Assembly (NCBI GenBank): GCA_030425185.1 | Contig: JAUIAU010000029.1 | Span: 1 to 40,498, forward strand | DNA: 40,498 nucleotides | DNA from: Alphaproteobacteria bacterium | Lineage (GTDB): Bacteria; Pseudomonadota; Alphaproteobacteria; Rhodobacterales; Rhodobacteraceae | Direction: 5' to 3' | Shown: piece by piece, positions 7,216-14,808 of the stretch | Layout: each line of letters begins with the position of its first letter | Numbering within the stretch: the stretch's first letter is position 1 | Translations under genes and position numbers: made by a program | Notes under the pieces: model-generated | Seen by the model: only the letters and a program-made list of their open reading frames with translations | The model's database searches: none | What the model was told of the DNA's origin: nothing

Positions 7216-8859
7216 CTAGAACGGTATGTCATCGTCCGGATCATATTCCGGCGGCGGGTTGTCGGGGTTTATCTGGCCGTCGGCGGTGTAGTGCTGGCGG
7301 CGCTGGGACCAGTCATAGGTGTCGGGGTTGGAGCGCCAGTGAGTGAATTCGATGCGCCAAGCCGTGTTGGGACCGCCTAAGTCAAGCAAACCTGCGTCCA
7401 AAGCGACGTCCGGCCACCACTCCGGGTTCTCAAACGGCAGCGTGACGCTTGCATCCCCAAACATCGCGGTGACCTGCGGAATTGACAGATCGGCTGACGA
7501 CCAATCCACTCGGGCAACGCCCGCCCCATGATATGTGGTCTCCGTTGCCCGAGTGGATTGGTCGATCTCCGCCCAGTTCAGGTTCGCCCCCTGCATCTCC
7601 GCCCAGTTCAGGTCCGCCCGCTGCATCTGCGCGCCGCGCAGGTCCGCCCGCTGCATCTGCGCCCCCCTCAGGTTCGCCCCCTGCATCTCCGCCCTGCCCA
7701 GGTTCGCCCGCTGCATCTGCGCGCCGCGCAGGTCCGCCCGCTGCATCTGCGCCCCCCTCAGGTTCGCCCTCTGCATCTGCGCCCAGTTCAGGTCCGCCCG
7801 CTGCATCTGCGCGCCGCGCAGGTCCGCCCCCTGCATCTGCGCCCCCCTCAGGTTCGCCCTCTGCATCTGCGCCCAGTTCAGGTTCGCCCCCTGCATCTGC
7901 GCCCAGTTCAGGTTCGCCCCCTGCATCTGCGCCCGGCTCAGGTTCGCCCCCTGCATCTGCGCGCCTTCCATCTGGGCCTTGTCGAAATCCGACCCCTTCA
8001 AGTCAAAGCCTTGCAGGTTCGCTTCCCGAAGATCGACCACCAGACCGTCCTGCCCCGGGACCTTGCGCAGCCTTCCCAACACTTGTGCCGCCTTTTCCAG
8101 ATCCGACCGGATCGGGCGCAAGCTGTGTGCCCATTCGCGCAGCGCCTCTGGAGTCGCCTCCTCCCGTGACAGCCCAAGCTCCTTGGGCTTCAGATCGGAC
8201 TTTGACAATTCCCGCACGTAGACCGACAGCAGCGACGCGATCCGGGGCACGATGTTGGGGTCTGCTTGTGCGCGTTCCCGCGCCAGCCCTGCCAGACGGT
8301 CAATCGCAGCGCTGCGGGTGACGACATCGTCCTCGTAGGCGTTGAATTGCGCCGCACCCGCGCTGCGCGTTACCTGCCGCCGCGCCGCCAAATCCTCCGC
8401 CGCCGCGTTGATCTTGTCGTTGAACAGCGCCTCGTCCTGCAAGTCCAAGGTCTTCTGCGCCACTACCGACCGCCAGATCAGGAACGGCGCGCCCAGCAGG
8501 GCGACGAGCAGAGCACCCAGTCCAAGGGACTGGGGGCTGGCGGCCTGGTCACCGACGATCACTGTTCCGATCAGAAGGAAGGACGCGATCACGGCCATGA
8601 CGAACAGCAGGGCGAAGGCGACGATCACAGCGGCGAGGATCAGGGTTCCCGCACGACCCGTGTTCCGGATGCCGAGCCAGCCTTTCACCGGGTCAAGCCA
8701 CCTCGCCGCTTCCGCTGCGCCGGTGGAGCTCTTGGGAGACCGCCGCACCGCCCGCCACAGCCCGACGGCAGACCCGGCGAGCAGCACCAGAAGCGCGGCA
8801 ACGATCAGGACCCAGACGCGGTCCACCGTGAAGGTGTAGGAGGTGTTCTCGATCAGCAT
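7216..8859 (-). CDS. Membrane-anchored pentapeptide-repeat protein
   Basis: About 547 residues if started at the ATG 8857-8859. An upstream GTG at 8919 would add 20 residues, and the ribosome-binding site does not settle the choice. The N-terminal part has about three hydrophobic segments (roughly 14-36, 71-102, 110-130), then a helical linker. Then come tandem pentapeptides (A-N/D-L-x-x and A-Q/E-M-Q-G/R alternating, about residues 280-430), which should fold as a right-handed quadrilateral beta helix. A Trp/Asp-rich C-terminal domain follows, ending PEYDPDDDIPF. The repeats are nearly identical at DNA level (30-bp period). Pentapeptide proteins have varied roles, including membrane targeting and DNA mimicry, and no specific role can be assigned. 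Topology suggests a membrane-tethered scaffold. Confidence 0.85.
   Translation of the reverse strand: MLIENTSYTFTVDRVWVLIVAALLVLLAGSAVGLWRAVRRSPKSSTGAAEAARWLDPVKGWLGIRNTGRAGTLILAAVIVAFALLFVMAVIASFLLIGTVIVGDQAASPQSLGLGALLVALLGAPFLIWRSVVAQKTLDLQDEALFNDKINAAAEDLAARRQVTRSAGAAQFNAYEDDVVTRSAAIDRLAGLARERAQADPNIVPRIASLLSVYVRELSKSDLKPKELGLSREEATPEALREWAHSLRPIRSDLEKAAQVLGRLRKVPGQDGLVVDLREANLQGFDLKGSDFDKAQMEGAQMQGANLSRAQMQGANLNWAQMQGANLNWAQMQRANLRGAQMQGADLRGAQMQRADLNWAQMQRANLRGAQMQRADLRGAQMQRANLGRAEMQGANLRGAQMQRADLRGAQMQRADLNWAEMQGANLNWAEIDQSTRATETTYHGAGVARVDWSSADLSIPQVTAMFGDASVTLPFENPEWWPDVALDAGLLDLGGPNTAWRIEFTHWRSNPDTYDWSQRRQHYTADGQINPDNPPPEYDPDDDIPF
7498..7564. repeat. Perfect 22-bp inverted repeat with 23-nt spacer, inside the pentapeptide gene
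   Basis: Arms 7498-7519 and 7543-7564 are exact reverse complements and enclose 23 nt (7520-7542). It lies in coding sequence exactly where the pentapeptide repeats end and the C-terminal domain begins, and encodes IDQSTRATE on one arm and GVARVDWSS on the other. In mRNA it would form a very stable hairpin. There is no U-run, so it is not a classical terminator. Confidence 0.9.
7565..7975 (-). repeat. 30-bp minisatellite encoding the pentapeptide repeats
   Basis: About 13 tandem units of 30 bp, each encoding two pentapeptides (for example ANLRGAQMQR). Units differ at only a few positions, and whole blocks of consecutive units recur, for example the NW-RG-RG order. That is what unequal exchange or slippage within the gene would produce. 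The repeats are contiguous without unique spacers, so this is not a CRISPR array. Confidence 0.88.
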
Positions 8860-9004
8860 CCTTTCGATGGTGCCAGCGCCCCGCGGCCCTGTCACCTCCG
8901 GTGTGCCTGACCCGGGCACGCCCGAAGAAATTCTCCTATGTGAATATGTCTTTCCGTCCTATCCTGCCTCCCCCGGCCTTCGCCGGGACACGGGAGGAGA
9001 GACC

Positions 9005-9442
9005 ATGACCATCAGGACCCTGATCGGGGCGGCGGCGTTCAGCCTTGCGGCCTCGGTCGCGCTGGCGGGCGAGACCCATCACATCGCGTTCCATGTCGAC
9101 GAGGGCGATGCGCAGGTGATGAACCTGACCCTCAACAACGCCGCCAACGTGCGCAGCTACTACGCCTCCAAGGGCGAGGACGTGGTGATCGAGATCGTCA
9201 CCTACGGCCCCGGCCTGACCATGCTGCTCGAAGGCCGCAGCCCGGTCGCGGACCGGCTGGCGACGATGACGCTGGAGATGGGCGACGCGCTGACGCTGTC
9301 AGCCTGCGGCAACACCCACAAGAAGATGTCCGAGGCGGCGGGCACCGAGCTGGCGCTGCTCGACGGGGTCGAGATGACGCCCTCGGGCGTCGTGCGCCTG
9401 ATCGAGCTGCAGGAACAGGGTTACGCCTACGTGAAGCCCTGA
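9005..9442 (+). CDS. Exported DsrE-family-like protein
   Basis: A 145-residue protein with a cleavable signal peptide (MTIRTLIGAAAFSLAASVAL, cleavage likely after ALA at about 19-21). The mature part resembles small exported DsrE/DsrF-like sulfur-relay fold proteins. It has an HHIAFHVDEGDAQVMNLTLN strand-helix start, then GEDVVIEIVTYGPGLTML, and a lone Cys in SACGNT near residue 100, the position often used in DsrE-like proteins. It is probably periplasmic; whether it handles sulfur is inferred from fold only. The ATG has a strong GGGAGGAG ribosome-binding site. An upstream in-frame extension to 8843 is antisense to the pentapeptide gene and rejected. It ends just before a 10-bp-stem hairpin. 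Confidence 0.8.
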   Translation: MTIRTLIGAAAFSLAASVALAGETHHIAFHVDEGDAQVMNLTLNNAANVRSYYASKGEDVVIEIVTYGPGLTMLLEGRSPVADRLATMTLEMGDALTLSACGNTHKKMSEAAGTELALLDGVEMTPSGVVRLIELQEQGYAYVKP

Positions 9443-9450
9443 GCCGGACC

Positions 9451-9479
9451 GCGGGGCCGGGCACGCGCACCGGCCCCGC
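9451..9479 (+). terminator. Hairpin after the DsrE-like gene
   Basis: Perfect 10-bp GC-rich stem (9451-9460 with 9470-9479) and a 9-nt loop, 9 bp after the stop codon. There is no T-run, so termination would be weak or the hairpin protects the mRNA 3' end. Confidence 0.5.
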
Positions 9480-9531
9480 ACCGACACGATACCGACGTGA
9501 TACCGACGTCGCACCGACGTCGCACCGGGAC
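9477..9531. repeat. Five tandem 11-bp repeats upstream of yajC
   Basis: Five adjacent 11-bp units begin at 9477, 9488, 9499, 9510 and 9521. The two central copies are identical (GATACCGACGT) and the others share ACCGA or ACCGG cores. The 11-bp spacing is about one DNA turn, so a protein could bind repeated sites on one face. They lie 150 bp upstream of the yajC start. No known regulator is recognised. Confidence 0.75.
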
Positions 9532-9684
9532 CGGTTTTGGCACCCTGCCCCTTCCCGCCGCGACCGGCTGTCCCTATGTCCCGGACCGAGGCCGCCCCGC
9601 CTTGCACCCGCCGCACGCCCCGCATAGGGTGCGCGCTGACCGATGCCGGGCCCTTCCGGGGCCGTTTGAGACAAGGACCGACCG

Positions 9685-10011
9685 ATGTTCGTCACCCCCG
9701 CATATGCGCAGGCCGCAGGCGGCGCCGCTGGCGCCTTCACCAGCTTCATCCCGCTGATCCTGATCTTCGCGATCATGTACTTCCTGCTGATCCGTCCGCA
9801 GCAGAAAAAGATGAAGGAACACAAGGCGATGGTCGAGGCGCTGCGGCGCGGCGACCAGGTGGTGACGCAGGGCGGCCTGATCGGCAAGGTGACCAAGGTC
9901 AAGGACGACAACGAGGTCGAGGTCGAGATCGCCACCGGCGTCGTCGTCCGGGTGGTGCGCCACACGATCACCCAGGTCACGACCAAGACCGACCCGGCGA
10001 AGCAAGCCTGA
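9685..10011 (+). CDS. yajC: Preprotein translocase accessory subunit YajC
   Basis: YajC is a small inner-membrane protein that associates with SecDF and the SecYEG channel. The 108-residue protein has one membrane segment (FIPLILIFAIMYFLLIRPQ, about residues 21-39) with the diagnostic RPQQKKMKEH immediately after it. A soluble domain follows with LRRGDQVVTQGGLIGKVTKV, all typical of the family. The ribosome-binding site AAGGA lies 8 bases before the ATG. It is followed by secD after 26 bp on the same strand, the standard gene order, so yajC-secD-secF are one operon. Confidence 0.95.
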   Translation: MFVTPAYAQAAGGAAGAFTSFIPLILIFAIMYFLLIRPQQKKMKEHKAMVEALRRGDQVVTQGGLIGKVTKVKDDNEVEVEIATGVVVRVVRHTITQVTTKTDPAKQA

Positions 10012-10037
10012 ACTGAACCGGACAAGGCCCTGAACTG

Positions 10038-11699
10038 ATGCTGCAAATCCCCCTCTGGCAACGGGTCCTGATCTGGGGGGTGGTTGCCCTCGGGCTGGTG
10101 CTCGCCCTGCCGAACGCCTTCTACACCCGGGTCGAGACCCACAACGACGCCCGCGCCGCCGTCGAGGCCGGGCAGGCCCCCGAGACGCTGGAGGCCGAGC
10201 TGGCGCTCTGGCCGTCGTTCCTGCCCTCGGGGCTGGTCAATCTCGGGCTCGACCTGCGGGGCGGCGCGCATCTGCTCGCCGAGGTGCAGCTTCAGGACGT
10301 CTATGCCGAGCGCATGGACGCGCTCTGGCCGGAGGTGCGCGACGCGCTGGCCGCGCGCCGCGACGTTCTCGGCTCGATCCGCCGCGTCGAGAGCGCGCCG
10401 GACGAGTTGCGGGTGCGGATCGGCGAGGCGGCGCAGATGCCGCAGGCCCTTGAACTGGTGCGGGCGCTGGCGACGCCGGTCGCGACCCTGACCGGCGCCG
10501 GGGCCTCGGACCTCGACGTCAGCTTCGCGGGCGACGTGCTGATCGTCACCCTGTCCGAGGCCGAGCGGCAACTGACCGACGACCGGACGATGCAGCAGTC
10601 GCTGGAAATCATCCGCCGCCGGGTGGACGAGGCCGGGACGCGCGAACCGACGATCCAGCGCCAGGGCGACGACCGCATCCTGATCCAGGTGCCCGGCATC
10701 GGATCGGCCACCGAGCTGAAGGAGCTGATCGGCACCACCGCGCGGCTGACCTTCCACCCGGTCGTCGGGCGGACCTCGGACCCCGAGGCCCCTGCGGGCG
10801 CGCGCAACATCGTGGTGCCCTCGCTCGACGAGGAAGGCGTCTACTACGTACTGGAGCAGACCCCGGTCGTCACCGGGGACGAGCTGACCGACGCGCAGCC
10901 CGCCTTCGACCAGAACGGCCGCCCGGCCGTCAACTTCCGCTTCAACCCGACCGGCGCGCGCAAGTTCGGCGACTACACCGCCGAGAACATCGGCTCGCCC
11001 TTCGCCATCGTGCTCGACAACGAGGTGATCTCTGCCCCGGTGATCCAGGACCACATCCCCGGCGGATCGGGCATCATCACCGGCCGCTTCTCGATCGAGG
11101 AATCGACCCGCCTCGCCGTGCTGCTGCGGGCGGGCGCGCTGCCGGCCAAGGTGAACTACCTCGAGGAACGCACCATCGGGCCGGAACTCGGTGCCGACAG
11201 CATCGCGGCCGGCAAGGTGGCGACCGCCGTCGCGATGATCGCGGTCCTCGTCTTCATGTTCGCCAGCTACGGCCTCTTCGGCCTCTTCGCCAACATCGCG
11301 CTGGCGTTCAACGTGGCGCTGATCTTCGGCGTGCTGTCGCTGATCGGGGCAACGCTGACCCTGCCGGGCATCGCGGGCATCGTGCTGACCATCGGCATGG
11401 CGGTCGACGCCAACGTGCTGGTCTTCGAGCGTATCCGCGAGGAGCTGAAGACAGCCAAGGGTCCGGCGCGCGCGATCGACCAGGGCTATTCGCGGGCCCT
11501 TTCGGCCATCGTGGACGCCAACCTGACCACTTTCATCATCGCCGTGATCCTGTTCACGCTGGGCTCGGGCCCGGTGCGGGGCTTCTCGATCACGCTGGGC
11601 ATCGGCATCCTCACCTCGGTCTTCACCGCGCTCTACGTGACGCGGATCATGGTCGTGACCTGGTTCGACCGCGCCCGTCCGAAAACCATCGAGGTCTGA
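10038..11699 (+). CDS. secD: Protein translocase subunit SecD
   Basis: SecD, with SecF, uses the proton motive force to help pull exported proteins through SecYEG into the periplasm. The 553 residues show a first membrane segment (about 9-27), then the conserved NLGLDLRGGAHLLAEV (about 68-83). A large periplasmic domain follows with RRRVDEAGTREPTIQRQGDD and VNFRFNPTGARKFG, then a C-terminal five-helix bundle containing LPGIAGIVLTIGMAVDANVL and VFERIREEL, the proton-pathway TM4 signature. Length is normal for alphaproteobacteria. It is followed by secF with a 3-bp gap. Confidence 0.97.
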   Translation: MLQIPLWQRVLIWGVVALGLVLALPNAFYTRVETHNDARAAVEAGQAPETLEAELALWPSFLPSGLVNLGLDLRGGAHLLAEVQLQDVYAERMDALWPEVRDALAARRDVLGSIRRVESAPDELRVRIGEAAQMPQALELVRALATPVATLTGAGASDLDVSFAGDVLIVTLSEAERQLTDDRTMQQSLEIIRRRVDEAGTREPTIQRQGDDRILIQVPGIGSATELKELIGTTARLTFHPVVGRTSDPEAPAGARNIVVPSLDEEGVYYVLEQTPVVTGDELTDAQPAFDQNGRPAVNFRFNPTGARKFGDYTAENIGSPFAIVLDNEVISAPVIQDHIPGGSGIITGRFSIEESTRLAVLLRAGALPAKVNYLEERTIGPELGADSIAAGKVATAVAMIAVLVFMFASYGLFGLFANIALAFNVALIFGVLSLIGATLTLPGIAGIVLTIGMAVDANVLVFERIREELKTAKGPARAIDQGYSRALSAIVDANLTTFIIAVILFTLGSGPVRGFSITLGIGILTSVFTALYVTRIMVVTWFDRARPKTIEV

Positions 11700-11702
11700 G
11701 CC

Positions 11703-12677
11703 ATGCGTCTGAAACTCGTCCCCGAACAGACCAACATCGACTTCTTCCGCTGGCAGTGGCTGACCATGGGCATCTCGGGTGCCGCGGTGGTGATCTCGCT
11801 GGTGGCGTGGCTGGTGCTCGGCCTCAACTTCGGCATCGACTTCCTCGGCGGCACGACGATCCGCACCGAGAGCCCGACCGCCGTCGATGTCGGCGCCTAC
11901 CGCAACGCGATCCAGCCGCTGGGCCTCGGCGACGTGCTGATCACCGAGGTCTTCGATCCGACCTTCGGCGAAACCCGCAACGTGGCCATGCTGCGCATCC
12001 AGGCACAGGACGGCGCGGAGGCGATCACGCCCGAGATCATCGCCTCGGTCGAGGCGGCGCTGACCGCCCTCGATCCGGCGATCACCTTCCCCTCGGTCGA
12101 GAGCGTCGGCCCCAAGGTGTCGGGTGAGCTGATCTGGACCGCGATCCTGTCGGTCTCGACGGCGCTGGTCGCCATCCTCGTCTACATCTGGCTGCGCTTC
12201 GAATGGCAGTTCTCGGTCGGCGCGGTCGCGGCGCTTGTGCATGACGTGGTGGTGACCATCGGGATCTTCGCCATACTGCAGATCAAGTTCGACCTCGCGG
12301 TGATCGCGGCGCTGCTGACGATCATCGGCTACTCGATCAACGACACCGTGGTGATCTTCGACCGGCTGCGCGAGAACCTGATCAAGTACAAGGTGATGCC
12401 GCTCCGAGACGTGATGAACCTGTCTGTCAACGAGACGCTCAGCCGGACCGTGATGACCTCGGGCACCACGCTGATCGCGCTGATCGCGCTGCTGGCGCTC
12501 GGCGGCGACGTGATCCGGGGCTTCGTCTTCGCGATCTTCTGGGGCGTGATCGTCGGCACCTATTCCTCGGTCTACGTCGCGAAGAACATCGTGCTGCTGA
12601 TCGGCGTGAACCGCGACCGGACCCCGGGCAGCGGGGCCGAGTCGAAGGCGGGCACGCAGTTCTCGACCGGGGCCTGA
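11703..12677 (+). CDS. secF: Protein translocase subunit SecF
   Basis: SecF partners SecD in proton-driven protein export. The 324 residues include the first membrane helix (about 20-40), the GLNFGIDFLGGTTIR signature, and a short periplasmic domain ending VESVGPKVSGELI. A C-terminal membrane domain follows with GYSINDTVVIFDRLRENL and NETLSRTVMTSGTTLIALIA, the SecF equivalents of the SecD TM4-TM5 signatures. The ATG is only 3 bp after the secD stop, with GAGGT of the secD end serving as the ribosome-binding site. The stop is 4 bp before the next gene, so the operon continues. Confidence 0.97.
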   Translation: MRLKLVPEQTNIDFFRWQWLTMGISGAAVVISLVAWLVLGLNFGIDFLGGTTIRTESPTAVDVGAYRNAIQPLGLGDVLITEVFDPTFGETRNVAMLRIQAQDGAEAITPEIIASVEAALTALDPAITFPSVESVGPKVSGELIWTAILSVSTALVAILVYIWLRFEWQFSVGAVAALVHDVVVTIGIFAILQIKFDLAVIAALLTIIGYSINDTVVIFDRLRENLIKYKVMPLRDVMNLSVNETLSRTVMTSGTTLIALIALLALGGDVIRGFVFAIFWGVIVGTYSSVYVAKNIVLLIGVNRDRTPGSGAESKAGTQFSTGA

Positions 12678-12681
12678 TCCC

Positions 12682-13437
12682 TTGGACAGTCTCGCGGCCC
12701 TCTTCGGGCTGACGACGGGCGGGCTGGCGCTGGTGCTCGGCGCCGCCTTCGTCGCGGGGATGGTGCGCGGCTTCACCGGCTTCGGGACGGCGCTGGTGTT
12801 CATCCCGGTCGCGGCGCAGGTGCTCGACCCGGTGGGCGCGCTGGTGACGCTGCTGGTGCTCGACCTCTTCGGGCCGCTGGCGCTGGCCCGCTCGGCGCTG
12901 CGGACCGCGCACAAGGCCGACCTCGCGCGGCTGCTGGCGGGGGCCACGCTCCTGCTGCCGCTGGGGGTCGCGGCCCTGCTGGCGCTGCCGCCGGAGGGGT
13001 TCCGCTGGGGCGTCTCGATCGTGGCGCTGGGAATGCTGGCGGTGCTGGTCACCGGCGCGCGCTACCCCCGCCCCCTGCCCCCGCCCGCGCTCTATGCCAC
13101 CGGCGGCGCGTCGGGGTTCCTGGCCGGGGTCACCGGCCTCGGCGGTCCGCCGGTAATCCTGTTCTACATGGCCTCGCCGCACCCGGTCGCTGTGATCCGC
13201 GCCAACACCCTGCTGTTCCTGCTGGCCCTCGACATGATGATGCAGGTGAACTTCGCGCTGCGGGGCGTGTGGACGCCGGGGGACGCGGGGCTCGGGCTGC
13301 TCGCTGCCGGTCCGGCGCTGCTGGGAAACCTCGCCGGGGCGCGACTGTTTGATCCTGCCCGCGCGGGGGTCTATCGTACGGTTGCCTACATCCTGATCGG
13401 CGCGTCGGCCCTGTCCGGACTGCCGCTCTTCGACTGA
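12682..13437 (+). CDS. TauE/SafE-family sulfite exporter-like permease
   Basis: A 251-residue integral membrane protein with about eight hydrophobic helices. The repeated GLTTGGLALVLGAAFVAGMV/RGFTGFGTALVFIP and ASGFLAGVTGLGGPPVILFY motifs are the two-fold repeat of TauE/SafE (DUF81) permeases, which are thought to export sulfite, sulfoacetate or other anions. The substrate is unknown. The start is a TTG 4 bp after secF, with no strong ribosome-binding site, so translation probably depends on coupling to secF. Its position between secF and the Mth938-like gene suggests a later insertion into the sec operon, by comparison with the order I expect in relatives. Confidence 0.85.
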   Translation: MDSLAALFGLTTGGLALVLGAAFVAGMVRGFTGFGTALVFIPVAAQVLDPVGALVTLLVLDLFGPLALARSALRTAHKADLARLLAGATLLLPLGVAALLALPPEGFRWGVSIVALGMLAVLVTGARYPRPLPPPALYATGGASGFLAGVTGLGGPPVILFYMASPHPVAVIRANTLLFLLALDMMMQVNFALRGVWTPGDAGLGLLAAGPALLGNLAGARLFDPARAGVYRTVAYILIGASALSGLPLFD

Positions 13438-13466
13438 CCCCAGCCCCCGGAGGGAGGCCCCGCCCC

Positions 13467-13826
13467 ATGCGCCTGAACGAGGTTCGCTACGACACCGGCA
13501 CCCCCATCACCGGCTACGGGCCGGGGTTCTTCCGCGTCGGCGAGGCGGTGATCGAGGGCGCGGCCCTCGTGATGCCCGGTGCCGCGGGCCCGTGGGGCGG
13601 CTACGACGACACCGACAGCCTGCTGGCGGTCGCGGACCGGATCGATGTGCTCTTCGTCGGGACCGGGGCCGAGATCGCGCATTGCCCGCCCGGCTTCCGC
13701 GCCACGCTGGAGGGCGCGGGCATCGGGGTCGAGGTGATGGCAAGCCCCGCCGCCTGCCGCACCTACAACGTGCTTCTCGGCGAGGGCCGCCGCGTGGCGG
13801 TCGCGCTGCTGCCGGTCGGGGCCTGA
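13467..13826 (+). CDS. Mth938-like domain-containing protein (DUF498)
   Basis: A 119-residue soluble protein of the Mth938/DUF498 (NDUFAF3-like) family. Characteristic segments are ITGYGPGFFRVGEAVIEGAA, then IDVLFVGTGAEIAHCPP, and the late MASPAACRTYNVLLGEGRRV with its conserved TYN. In alphaproteobacteria this family commonly sits next to secDF; the eukaryotic relative NDUFAF3 helps respiratory complex I assembly. The bacterial role is not established. It has a strong GGAGGGAGG ribosome-binding site and follows the permease by 29 bp. Confidence 0.9.
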   Translation: MRLNEVRYDTGTPITGYGPGFFRVGEAVIEGAALVMPGAAGPWGGYDDTDSLLAVADRIDVLFVGTGAEIAHCPPGFRATLEGAGIGVEVMASPAACRTYNVLLGEGRRVAVALLPVGA

Positions 13827-13831
13827 CGCCG

Positions 13832-14191
13832 GTGGCGGGCGCGCTGGGGTTCCTGTGGCGGCACCACCGGATCGCGCTGCTGTCCTTCTCGGCGGTGCTG
13901 GTCCTGACGGTCTTCTTCGGGGTGCGCGCGGTGCTCTTCGGCCTCTACTGGTCGGACCCGGCGCACCGGGACCAGTCGATCCAGGGCTGGATGACCCCGC
14001 GCTACATCGCGCAGTCCTGGAGCGTCCCGCCCGAGGTCGTGGGCACGGCGCTGGGGCTGCCGCCGGAACCCGGCAAGCGCATCCGGCTGGAGGATCTCGC
14101 CGCCGAACAGGGCGTGCCGCTGCCAGTACTCGCCGCGCAGGTCGAGGCCGCCATCGCCGCGTTCCGGGCCACGGACCCGTCGCAGCCATGA
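13832..14191 (+). CDS. Small conserved membrane protein, single TM
   Basis: A 119-residue protein starting at GTG 13832, 5 bp after the Mth938-like gene. It has one membrane helix (IALLSFSAVLVLTVFFGVRA, about 15-34) followed by a soluble domain with DQSIQGWMTPRYIAQSW and VPPEVVGTALGLPPEPGKR. The domain ends in a helical segment with LEDLAAEQG, which hints at an HTH-like or helical-bundle module. I do not recognise a named family. The stop overlaps the DedA start (ATGA), so both are made together. The start is uncertain because the frame is open upstream, within the previous gene. Confidence 0.7.
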   Translation: MAGALGFLWRHHRIALLSFSAVLVLTVFFGVRAVLFGLYWSDPAHRDQSIQGWMTPRYIAQSWSVPPEVVGTALGLPPEPGKRIRLEDLAAEQGVPLPVLAAQVEAAIAAFRATDPSQP

Positions 14192-14808
14192 CCGAGACGC
14201 TGCTTGCCCTCGTGCCGGTCTGGGGCGTGGTGCTGGTGCTGGTCTCGACCTATGTCAGCTGCCTCGCCATCCCGGTGCCGACCTCGGTCATCATGCTGGG
14301 CGCGGGCGGCTTCGTCGCCTCGGGCGACCTGTCGCTGGCCGGGGTCGCGCTGGCCGCGCTCGGCGGGGCGGTGGCGGGCGACCAGACCGGCTACCGGATC
14401 GGCCGCGCGCTGGGGAGCGGGTTCCTCGACCGGATGCGGGGCCACCGGCGCACCGGCAAGACCGTCGAGGGCGCGCTCGCCATTCTCGACCAGCGCGGCG
14501 GGACCGGCGTGTTCCTGTCGCGCTGGCTGTTCTCGCCGCTGGGGCCTTACGTGAACTTCGCCGCCGGAGCCGCTGAATTTCCGTGGAAACGCTTCACGCT
14601 GGCGGGGATCGCGGGCGAGGCGGTCTGGGTCACGATCTACGTCGGGCTGGGCTACGGCTTCGCGGGCGACATCGTCGAACTGGCGGGCCTGCTCGGCAAC
14701 GTCTCGGGCTTCCTCGCGGGGCTGGCGCTGCTCGGCGGGATCGGCTGGTGGCTGGCGCGGGCGCTGCGGCAGCGCAACCGCCATCGCGGCGCGCGCGCTA
14801 CAGGCTGA
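14188..14808 (+). CDS. DedA family membrane protein
   Basis: A 206-residue membrane protein of the DedA/SNARE-associated family, members of which act in lipid-carrier (undecaprenyl phosphate or phospholipid) flipping and membrane homeostasis. Motifs are PTSVIMLGAGGFVASGD near residue 30, GDQTGYRIGR (about 65-74), and FLSRWLFSPLGPYVNFAAG (about 110-128), corresponding to the family F/R-x-x-P-x-x-R/G region, then several C-terminal helices. The ATG overlaps the previous stop by 4 bp. It ends 11 bp inside the convergent rnd gene. It is the last gene of the run that starts at yajC. Confidence 0.88.
   Translation: MTETLLALVPVWGVVLVLVSTYVSCLAIPVPTSVIMLGAGGFVASGDLSLAGVALAALGGAVAGDQTGYRIGRALGSGFLDRMRGHRRTGKTVEGALAILDQRGGTGVFLSRWLFSPLGPYVNFAAGAAEFPWKRFTLAGIAGEAVWVTIYVGLGYGFAGDIVELAGLLGNVSGFLAGLALLGGIGWWLARALRQRNRHRGARATG

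Noticed and set aside
7565-7975. CRISPR-like look of regular 30-bp repeats
   Set aside because: The units are contiguous without unique spacers and encode a protein repeat.
7482-8321. Pro/Ser/Ala-rich plus-strand frames across the pentapeptide gene
   Set aside because: They are antisense shadows of the repeats; the minus-strand frame has the real pentapeptide pattern, membrane helices and a natural start.
9198-13052. 1284-codon minus-strand frame opposite yajC-secD-secF
   Set aside because: Low-complexity Arg/Asp/Gly translation and opposite to strongly conserved sec genes; a high-GC shadow frame.
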